Source: Lactonifactor longoviformis DSM 17459 (GTDB taxonomy: Bacteria > Bacillota > Clostridia > Lachnospirales > Lachnospiraceae). Taken from it: a stretch of DNA of 52,906 bases. Below the pieces are notes generated by a model, which was not told the DNA's origin, did not search any database, and was given only the letters and a program-made list of their open reading frames with translations. The stretch is from assembly GCF_900129135.1 (NCBI RefSeq), contig NZ_FQVI01000030.1, positions 1 through 52,906 of the forward strand. The letters run 5' to 3'. This document shows, piece by piece, positions 1-6,362 of the stretch. Position numbers and translations under genes: made by a program. Every line of letters starts with the position of its first letter. Position 1 is the first letter of the stretch.

Positions 1-1
1 C

Positions 2-55
2 CATAATCTCTATAAAATCTATAATAAGCAGATGAGACTCCGGGAAGTGGCTTAA
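2..55 (+). CDS. Transposase, C-terminal fragment running in from outside the window
   Basis: An open frame enters from the left and reads HNLYKIYNKQMRLREVA before a TAA at 53-55. It matches, residue for residue, the C-terminus of the transposase at 52697-52906. It is partial because of the window edge, and nothing in it suggests a broken gene. Confidence 0.8.
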   Translation, partial: HNLYKIYNKQMRLREVA

Positions 56-139
56 AGAAGAAAGAGCGCACGTTTGTTGGGGTAAGGGGGATTATGCGCT
101 TTTTACTGCTTTTTTCTTACGCTTTCCACAAAATAAAGA

Positions 140-186
140 GGGGCTGAAAAAATGGAGTTAGAGCAACTCCATTTTTTCACAGCCCC
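140..186. terminator. Terminal hairpin of the IS, likely bidirectional terminator
   Basis: A near-perfect inverted repeat: GGGGCTG and AAAAAATGGAGTT pair with AACTCCATTTTTT and CAGCCCC around a loop of about five bases. A- and T-rich runs lie inside the stem rather than after it. It forms the extreme end of the element and could stop both transposase and nspC transcription, which converge here. Confidence 0.6.
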
Positions 187-199
187 CCCTTTTGCCCTT

Positions 200-1324
200 T
201 TACAGACGCATTTTAAAATCTTCGTATCCAAATTCCTTTATTATTCTGCACTCCCCGTCTTCTTCCAGCACTGCAATACCCGGCAGCCTCATACCGTTGA
301 AGGTATTGTTTTTTACCATGGAGTAGATCGCCATATCTTCAAACACCAGTCTCTCCCCCGGGGCGAGCCTGTGGTCGAAGGAATAGTCGCCTATGATATC
401 TCCGGCCAGGCAGGTGGGGCCGGCCAGGCGGCAGGTGTAGGATTTTTCTCCGGGTTCTCCGCTCTCTCTCAGCGGGGGCCGATAGGGCATTTCCAGGACA
501 TCCGGCATATGGCAGGCGGCGGATGTGTCCAGAATGGCGGTGTCTGTACCGTTTTTTACTATCTCCAGCACCTCAGTGACCAGATAGCCGGCATCCAGGG
601 CAATGGCCTCCCCCGGCTCCAGATATACTTGTACCTGGTAGCGGTTCTGTATCCGCCGGATGCATTTTTCCAGCACTTCTATGTGATAACCAGGCCTTGT
701 GATGTGGTGTCCGCCCCCGAAGTTTATCCATTTCATTCTTTCCATATAGGGACCGAATGCCTCCTCAATCACCTCCAGGGTGGCGTCCAAATCGTAGGCA
801 TCCTGCTCGCACAGGGTGTGAAAGTGAAGGCCTTCGACGTTTTCCAAAAGATCCGGTCTGAAGTTTTCTAAGGTTACACCCAGACGGGACCCAGTTGCAC
901 AGGGATCGTAGATGGCATGCGCTTCCTGGGTGGAATACTGGGGATTAATCCGCAATCCTACACTTCTCCCTCGTTCTATGGCCGCAGGGCCGTATTTTTC
1001 CAGCTGTGCAAAGGAGTTAAAAATGATATGGCTGCAGAGCCCGCAGATCGCGGGAAACTCTTCGGCCCTGTAGGCGGGGGAGTAGATATGGTTCTCTTTT
1101 CCCATCTCCTCGGCCCCCAGCCTGGCTTCGCAGAGTCCGCTGGAGGTGCATCCGCTTAGGTACTCACCTATGAGAGGATACAGAGAATACATAGAGAATG
1201 CTTTCTGCGCCAGAAGGATCTCGCATCCGGTACGATCTGCTACGCCTTTTAGTATCTCCAGATTCCCCTTTAGCCGGGATATATCCACTACATAGCAGGG
1301 GGTAGGCAATTGTTCCCAGCGCAT
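200..1324 (-). CDS. nspC: Carboxynorspermidine/carboxyspermidine decarboxylase
   Basis: A 374-residue PLP enzyme of the alanine-racemase-fold decarboxylase family. It removes the carboxyl group from carboxyspermidine (or carboxynorspermidine) to give spermidine (or norspermidine). The PLP lysine is K41 in LLAQKAFS, followed by SSGLCEARLG, HTLCEQDAYD, the glycine-rich FGGGHHI phosphate-binding loop and EPGEA. Length and motifs fit NspC better than the longer LysA. It starts one base after the stop of the carboxyspermidine dehydrogenase gene, so the two consecutive enzymes are translationally linked. It is the last gene of the polyamine operon and ends 13 bases from the IS. Spermidine is the more likely product because putrescine genes lie upstream, but the sequence alone does not decide this. 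Confidence 0.92.
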   Translation of the reverse strand: MRWEQLPTPCYVVDISRLKGNLEILKGVADRTGCEILLAQKAFSMYSLYPLIGEYLSGCTSSGLCEARLGAEEMGKENHIYSPAYRAEEFPAICGLCSHIIFNSFAQLEKYGPAAIERGRSVGLRINPQYSTQEAHAIYDPCATGSRLGVTLENFRPDLLENVEGLHFHTLCEQDAYDLDATLEVIEEAFGPYMERMKWINFGGGHHITRPGYHIEVLEKCIRRIQNRYQVQVYLEPGEAIALDAGYLVTEVLEIVKNGTDTAILDTSAACHMPDVLEMPYRPPLRESGEPGEKSYTCRLAGPTCLAGDIIGDYSFDHRLAPGERLVFEDMAIYSMVKNNTFNGMRLPGIAVLEEDGECRIIKEFGYEDFKMRL

Positions 1325-1325
1325 A

Positions 1326-2528
1326 TCAGTCTACCAGCTCCGGCTGCTCCTCTGTCTTCCACGGCAGCCCCCACCGGTTCAGAGCCTCCATAAAAGGATC
1401 CGGATCGAATTCTTCAACATTGAATACCCCCGGCTTCAGCCATTTGCCCGTCATTACCATCATGGCGCCTATCATAGCCGGAACCCCTGTGGTATATGCC
1501 ACCGCCTGGGATCCTACCTCCCTGTAGCATTCCTGGTGATCACATACATTGTAGATATAGAGATTCCTTTCTTTTCCATCCTTTATTCCCCGGAAAATAC
1601 AGCCAATATTCGTCTTTCCTTTGGTTCTAGGTCCCAGAGACGAGGGATCCGGGAGCACAGCTTTTAAAAACTGAAGAGGCACAATCTGTTTTCCTTCGAA
1701 TTCAATGGGTTCAATGGATGTCATGCCCACATTCTCCAGGCACTTCAGATGGGTCAGGTAGCTCTGCCCGAAAGTCATAAAAAAACGGATTCTCTTAATG
1801 CCTTTGATATTCAGCGCCAGAGACTCCAGCTCTTCATGGTGGAGCAGGTACATATCCTTCTCCCCGATTTCCGGAAAATCATAGACCTTCTTAATCTCCA
1901 TAGGCTCCGTCTCAACCCAGCTTCCGTTCTCCCAATAGCTTCCCCTGGCTGATACTTCTCTGATATTGATCTCCGGATTAAAGTTCGTAGCAAAGGGATA
2001 TCCGTGATCCCCCGCATTGCAGTCCAGTATGTCAATGTAATGAATCTCATCAAAATAGTGCTTTTGGGCATATGCAGAAAAAACACCAGTCACTCCAGGG
2101 TCGAACCCGCTTCCTAAAAGGGCAGTGATTCCCGCTTTCTCAAACTTCTCTCTGTAGGCCCACTGCCATTTATATTCAAACTTGGCCGTATCCTCAGGCT
2201 CATAGTTTGCAGTGTCTATATAGTGTGTTTTGGCTGCCAGGCAGGCATCCATAATAGTGAGATCCTGATAGGGAAGCGCCAGATTCAGCACAACATCCGG
2301 CTTTTCCTTTTTGATCAGTGCGGTAAGCTCATCCACATGGTCTGCATCTACCTGTGCAGTTGTAATCTTTGTGCTTGTAGTTCCCTCCAGCTTTTCCTTC
2401 AGTGCATCACATTTTGCTTTTGTTCTGCTTGCAATACAGATTTCTGTAAATACTTCGCTGTTCTGGCAGCATTTATGGATGGCTGCGGATGCAACCCCGC
2501 CGCAGCCGATAATCAACGCTTTTCCCAT
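1326..2528 (-). CDS. Carboxynorspermidine/carboxyspermidine dehydrogenase (saccharopine dehydrogenase family)
   Basis: A 400-residue protein of the saccharopine dehydrogenase fold. It opens with the Rossmann loop LIIGCGGVASAA and continues with GSGFDPGVTGVF, typical of the carboxyspermidine dehydrogenase branch. The family condenses a diamine such as putrescine with aspartate semialdehyde and reduces the imine with NADPH, giving the substrate of the next gene, nspC. The pairing with nspC and the agmatinase upstream support this role over lysine metabolism. It follows speB by 17 bases and abuts nspC. The length is normal for the family and nothing looks damaged. Confidence 0.9.
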   Translation of the reverse strand: MGKALIIGCGGVASAAIHKCCQNSEVFTEICIASRTKAKCDALKEKLEGTTSTKITTAQVDADHVDELTALIKKEKPDVVLNLALPYQDLTIMDACLAAKTHYIDTANYEPEDTAKFEYKWQWAYREKFEKAGITALLGSGFDPGVTGVFSAYAQKHYFDEIHYIDILDCNAGDHGYPFATNFNPEINIREVSARGSYWENGSWVETEPMEIKKVYDFPEIGEKDMYLLHHEELESLALNIKGIKRIRFFMTFGQSYLTHLKCLENVGMTSIEPIEFEGKQIVPLQFLKAVLPDPSSLGPRTKGKTNIGCIFRGIKDGKERNLYIYNVCDHQECYREVGSQAVAYTTGVPAMIGAMMVMTGKWLKPGVFNVEEFDPDPFMEALNRWGLPWKTEEQPELVD

Positions 2529-2545
2529 ACTTATATTCTCCTTTT

Positions 2546-3421
2546 CTATATGATAACCTGTCTCTGTTCCCCCAGTGCAAGAAGCATCTCCCGCAGTACC
2601 TTACAGGCTGTTGCTGTTGAAATCCCGCTGGGGTCATACCCCGGGCAAAGCTCCACTATGTCACACCCTGCGATTTTCGTGCCCCTGCAGACCAGCTCCA
2701 CTGCGTCCCTCAGCTGGTCAAAGGTAACACCTCCGGCCTCCGGTGTCCCCGTTCCGGGAAATACACTGGGGTCCAGCACATCCAGATCCAGGGTGAAATA
2801 CACAGGCCTGCCCTTTAGTGTCTCAATCGTCTCCGCAAGTCCCTGAAAATCAAATCGTCTGGTATCCACATGTCCCCGTTCTCCCCAGCAAAACTCTTCC
2901 CGATCCCCTGAGCGTATCCCAAACTGATGGATCCTTTTGTCCCCCAGCAGCTCCCAGCAGCGCCTGAGTACGCAGGCATGGGACAGTCTTGCGCCCAGGT
3001 AATCCTCCCTCAGGTCTGCATGGGCATCAAAATGAATCACATGGAGATCCGGGTGCCGTTTGAACACTGCCCTGACAGCACCAAGGGTCACCAGATGTTC
3101 ACCGCCCAAAAGCACCGGCAGCTTCCCGTCCTCCAGAATCGCCTCCGCCCGCCTCTCTATGTCTTCCAGCGCAAGGGAGGAATCTCCGAAACACAGCTCC
3201 AGATCACCGCTGTCAAAGACTTTCAGATCTGTCAGATCTTTGTCCTGATAGGGACTGTAGGTCTCCAGGCCAAAGGATTCGCTTCTCATAGCCTTGCTTC
3301 CGAATCTGGCCCCGGGCCGGTAAGAAGTCGTGGAATCATAGGGTGCCCCGTACAGCACAATCCCTGCCTCCTCATATTCCGCCTCACAGCCGATAAATAC
3401 TTCTATATTCTTATTCAACAT
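2546..3421 (-). CDS. speB: Agmatinase
   Basis: A 291-residue ureohydrolase that splits agmatine to putrescine and urea. The manganese-binding motifs are all present: GGEH, DAHADLR, SHACVLRR and LDLDVLDPSVFPGTGTPEAGG-type sequence near residue 210-230. The short N-terminus is like bacterial agmatinases, and the arginine decarboxylase in the same operon supports agmatine rather than arginine or guanidinobutyrate as substrate. The gene overlaps the end of speE by 11 bases. A GAGGAG site lies about 10 bases ahead of the ATG, inside speE. Confidence 0.93.
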   Translation of the reverse strand: MLNKNIEVFIGCEAEYEEAGIVLYGAPYDSTTSYRPGARFGSKAMRSESFGLETYSPYQDKDLTDLKVFDSGDLELCFGDSSLALEDIERRAEAILEDGKLPVLLGGEHLVTLGAVRAVFKRHPDLHVIHFDAHADLREDYLGARLSHACVLRRCWELLGDKRIHQFGIRSGDREEFCWGERGHVDTRRFDFQGLAETIETLKGRPVYFTLDLDVLDPSVFPGTGTPEAGGVTFDQLRDAVELVCRGTKIAGCDIVELCPGYDPSGISTATACKVLREMLLALGEQRQVII

Positions 3422-4262
3422 GCTTCAGCATCTCCTCTACATAATATGGGAGGGCAAAGGCCCCTGCGTGGAGCTGTGTCGTATAATACCGGGTGGAAAG
3501 CCCAAACATATTCCATTTGACAGCATCCAGATCCCGGACCGGATGATATTTTTTCGAGGCAAACCCAAACAGCCAATGCCCCGCCGGAAAGGTGGGAACA
3601 TGCACCTGATAAACCCGGCTGATGGGAAAGCTCCCCACAATGCGCTTGTGTACTCTCTGCATGGTCATGGCATCCTCCTCATAGAAGGGGCTTTCATGCT
3701 GATTCACCATAATCCCGTCGTCCTTCAACGCCTTATAGCAGCTCCCGTAAAACTCCTTGGTGAACAGCCCCTCCCCCGGACCCCCGGGGTCTGAACAGTC
3801 CACAATGATGAGATCATATTCCTCGTGCACGGAACGTATAAAACGCAGGCCGTCCTCATAATAGATATGTACTCTGGGATCCTCCAGCCGGCAGGCCGTC
3901 TGGGGCAGATACTTTTTGGATACCTCTACCACAAGGGGGTCAATCTCCACCATATCAATCCGTTCTATCTTCTCATACCTGGTCAGTTCCCGGATTACAC
4001 CCCCGTCTCCTCCTCCGATTACCAGGATCTTCCTGGGATCGGGATGCACCGCCATAGGCACATGCGTCATCATTTCATGATATATAAATTCGTCCTTCTC
4101 TGTCAGCATAAGATACCCGTCCAGGGTCAGAAACCGGCCGAACTCCCTGGAGTCAAATACATCAATCCGCTGAAATTCACTTTGTCCGCTGTAAAGCTGT
4201 CTCTCTACACGAATGGAAAACTTCACATTTTGGGTATGACGCTCTGAAAACCATAATTCCAT
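3411..4262 (-). CDS. speE: Spermidine synthase (aminopropyltransferase)
   Basis: A 283-residue Rossmann-fold aminopropyltransferase. Visible motifs are VIGGGDGGVIRE (nucleoside binding), MVEIDPLVVE, and VDCSDPGGPGEGLFT, the equivalent of the catalytic DSTDP-x-GP segment. It would move aminopropyl from decarboxylated S-adenosylmethionine to putrescine. The ATG follows GGAGAGG. It sits between speA and speB. The oddity is context: no speD, the source of decarboxylated AdoMet, lies in the operon, whereas a complete carboxyspermidine route does. The enzyme may use SpeD made elsewhere or a different acceptor such as agmatine. Confidence 0.92.
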   Translation of the reverse strand: MELWFSERHTQNVKFSIRVERQLYSGQSEFQRIDVFDSREFGRFLTLDGYLMLTEKDEFIYHEMMTHVPMAVHPDPRKILVIGGGDGGVIRELTRYEKIERIDMVEIDPLVVEVSKKYLPQTACRLEDPRVHIYYEDGLRFIRSVHEEYDLIIVDCSDPGGPGEGLFTKEFYGSCYKALKDDGIMVNQHESPFYEEDAMTMQRVHKRIVGSFPISRVYQVHVPTFPAGHWLFGFASKKYHPVRDLDAVKWNMFGLSTRYYTTQLHAGAFALPYYVEEMLKHVE

Positions 4263-4344
4263 TTTCCACCTCTCCTTATCTTCTATATTTTCCTAAAATC
4301 CCCGTCTCCTGCAGACCCCTTTTGCGTCCTCTCAAAACAGGTCT

Positions 4345-5790
4345 CTATAGCAATACATTCAGTGCTTCGATCTTTTCATCCTCGGGCCCGGTCATGGAGC
4401 AGCCCTTTTCTCTGGCATACACAATATAGTCCAGTATCTTATCCGTAATCCTCTCTCCCGGAGCCAGAATGGGGATTCCCGGGGGATAGCACATAACAAA
4501 TTCACTGCACACTCTTCCCGCCGTCTCCTTCAGCGGCAGCGATTCCTTCCTGGCATAGAAGGCGTCCTGGGGCGTTACAACCACCTGGGGACTTATGTAT
4601 TCCTGGCTCATCATGCCATTCCTGCTCTTCTGATACAGCCGCTTAATCTCCGCCAGGGCACTGGCCAGGCGCTCAATATCCTGCCTCCGGTCACCGATAG
4701 ACAGATAGGCCAGTATATTGCCGATATCCCCGAATTCTATCTGGATATCATATTCGTCGCGGAGCAGATCATAGACTTCAATCCCCGCCAGACCGATCTC
4801 CAGGGTATAGACAGAAAGCTTTGTTACATCAAAATCATAGATGCTGTCCCCGTTCACCAGCTCCCGGGAGTAGGCATAATAACCGCCTATAGCATTGATC
4901 TCCGCTCTTGCATATTCCGCCAGTTCCACCACCTGGCAAAACGTCTCTCTTCCGTGGAGCGCCAGATTTCTTCTGGAGATATCCAGGCTGGATAAAAGCA
5001 GATAGGATCCGCTGGTAGTCTGCGTCAGGTTAATTATCTGGCTTACATACCCCGGATTCACCTCTGGACCTGTAAGCAGAAGAGAACTCTGGGTAAGGCT
5101 CCCCCCCGACTTGTGCATACTCACCGCCGCCATATCTGCACCCGCCTTCATAGCTGCCGCGGGCAGATTATCCCCAAAATAAAAGTGGGTGCCGTGGGCC
5201 TCATCCGCCAGTACCATCATTCCATGGGCATGCGCAAGGGCAATAATCGATTTTATATCCGAGCAGATGCCGTAATAGGTAGGATTATTTACAAGAACAG
5301 CCACTGCATCCGGATTCTCCTTAATCGCCTGCTCTACCTGTGACACCTTCATCCCCAGGGCAATCCCAAGCTGATGATCCACATCAGGGTTGACGTACAC
5401 AGGCACTGCTCCGCAGAGAACCAGAGCATTAATCACACTCCTGTGGACATTTCTCGGAAGAATAATCTTATCCCCCCGTTTGCAGGCCGTTAGCACCATA
5501 CTCTGTACCGCAGAGGTAGTGCCCCCCACCATCAGAAAGGCGTGTGACGCTCCAAAGGCCTCTGCCGCCAGCTCCTCTGCCTCCCGGATAACAGATACGG
5601 GATGACACAGGTTATCCAGAGGCTTCATGGAATTCACATCCAGGCTGACACACTTTTCTCCCAGAAATTCTCTTAATTCCTTATTTCCCCGCCCTCTTTT
5701 GTGTCCGGGGACATCGAACGGGACCACCCTCATCCTCCTGAATTCCTCCAGTGCCTCGTAGACAGGAGCCCTTTCCTGTGAAAGACTCAT
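4345..5790 (-). CDS. speA: Arginine (or lysine/ornithine) decarboxylase, fold-type I
   Basis: A 481-residue PLP decarboxylase of the Orn/Lys/Arg family, the short clostridial/Bacillus SpeA type lacking the N-terminal wing domain. The PLP lysine is in SMHKSGGSLTQSSLL; PGHKRGRG lies near the start and VLADEAHGTHF supplies the PLP aspartate. An in-frame ATG exists at 5853, but the one at 5790 (MSLSQE) follows GGAGAGGAGG directly and is chosen here. Arginine is the likely substrate because an agmatinase follows, giving arginine to agmatine to putrescine. It is the first gene of the operon, behind a 570-base structured leader or intergenic region. Confidence 0.9.
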   Translation of the reverse strand: MSLSQERAPVYEALEEFRRMRVVPFDVPGHKRGRGNKELREFLGEKCVSLDVNSMKPLDNLCHPVSVIREAEELAAEAFGASHAFLMVGGTTSAVQSMVLTACKRGDKIILPRNVHRSVINALVLCGAVPVYVNPDVDHQLGIALGMKVSQVEQAIKENPDAVAVLVNNPTYYGICSDIKSIIALAHAHGMMVLADEAHGTHFYFGDNLPAAAMKAGADMAAVSMHKSGGSLTQSSLLLTGPEVNPGYVSQIINLTQTTSGSYLLLSSLDISRRNLALHGRETFCQVVELAEYARAEINAIGGYYAYSRELVNGDSIYDFDVTKLSVYTLEIGLAGIEVYDLLRDEYDIQIEFGDIGNILAYLSIGDRRQDIERLASALAEIKRLYQKSRNGMMSQEYISPQVVVTPQDAFYARKESLPLKETAGRVCSEFVMCYPPGIPILAPGERITDKILDYIVYAREKGCSMTGPEDEKIEALNVLL

Positions 5791-5894
5791 TGGCCTCCTC
5801 TCCTTTCTATTCACCTGATTATGTGCAATAGACGCCTGTATCCAGTCCTGCATCCGTATATTAGATGGTCTGCCGCAGTGTGAGCCACGGAGGG

Positions 5895-5937
5895 TTTTTT
5901 ATTACATAGGGAACAAAATTACCTATGTAATAAAAAA
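5895..5937. repeat. Perfect 16-bp inverted repeat
   Basis: TTTTTTATTACATAGG at 5895-5910 is repeated in inverse at 5922-5937 with an 11-base loop. Its A/T-rich outer part would give a stem with a T run in either direction. It lies about 105 bases ahead of the speA start and could be a terminator, an attenuator or an operator. Confidence 0.6.
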
Positions 5938-5975
5938 ACGCAGGCAACAGGCAGTCTACCGCCCATCACTTGCGT
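5931..5975 (-). terminator. Possible attenuator/terminator in the speA leader
   Basis: On the minus strand ACGCA (5975-5971) pairs with TGCGT (5942-5938), with an inner GGC/GCC stem, and seven T follow at once. An inner alternative pairing GCAA/TTGC competes with the outer stem. A four-codon frame, ATG-AAA-CGC-AAG-TGA (5966-5980), covers the 5' arm. A promoter lies further upstream, so this would act within the leader rather than at a gene end. Confidence 0.4.
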
Positions 5976-6162
5976 TTCATCGTCTTTTCTGATTTTGTTT
6001 TATTTGAAAACAGAGGCTATGGCCTGCAGGCCCCCCTGTTCCTATTTATTCAAAATGCAGTTGAGAATTAGAGTCTATATAGCAAACATTTTACTTTTAC
6101 CACTCTTATTGACCGTTTCACAAGTTGATGTGCAGCAATGCACTGGTTTTGAGTAACCAACT

Positions 6163-6191
6163 TATAAAATTTGAGCTTTTAACTCAATCAA
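6163..6191 (-). promoter_or_regulatory. Candidate promoter of the polyamine operon
   Basis: On the minus strand TTGATT (6191-6186) and TTTATA (6168-6163) are 17 bases apart. Both boxes are near but not at consensus. Transcription would begin near 6156 and give a leader of about 365 bases before speA. A second weak candidate, TTGACA at 6346-6341, has only a poor -10. Confidence 0.35.
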
Positions 6192-6362
6192 TAAGGCAAC
6201 GAAAGTTGCCAATCGGCAGTTGACCCGGCTGTCCGTATGGCCTTAACTCATAATGAGTGGTCAAAAAATATTTGCATGGAAAGCTCTAATTCAGGAACTA
6301 TCATCCATACAATGGATAACGTATCATATTTTTATTTTTCTGTCAAGAAGAAAGAAGATTTT

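Larger units (their letters stand above)
1..186 (+). mobile_element. Right end of an IS1182-like insertion sequence, left window edge
   Basis: These 186 bases are an exact reverse complement of 52566-52751. They hold the last 17 codons of a transposase (2-55), about 85 bases of noncoding spacer, and a terminal hairpin at 140-186. Identity with the other copy stops abruptly at base 186, where the next base differs, so 186 is taken as the end of the element. Only the end downstream of the transposase is in the window. The element lies 13 bases beyond the nspC stop codon and converges on it. The family call rests on the better-covered right-hand copy. Confidence 0.85.
5791..6362 (-). other. 570-base non-coding leader/intergenic region upstream of speA
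   Basis: No convincing protein gene is present. Several hairpins are seen: a 16-bp perfect inverted repeat (5895-5937), a stem followed by seven T on the minus strand (5931-5975), a stem around a GGCCTGCAGGCC palindrome (6009-6040), nested stems at 6122-6163 (AAGTTG/CAACTT enclosing GTGCA-GCAA-TGCAC and TGGTT/AACCA) and GGCAAC-GAAA-GTTGCC at 6195-6210. I do not recognise a known riboswitch. The upstream HD-GYP gene is on the same strand, so part of this must terminate it and part must start the speA operon. Confidence 0.6.

Noticed and set aside
152-871. A 239-codon plus-strand frame across the nspC region
   Set aside because: It is antisense to a well-conserved decarboxylase, has no ribosome site, and its translation shows no family pattern.
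5966-5980. The Met-Lys-Arg-Lys frame as a true gene
   Set aside because: It is too short, has no ribosome site, and could be chance; kept only as part of the leader finding.
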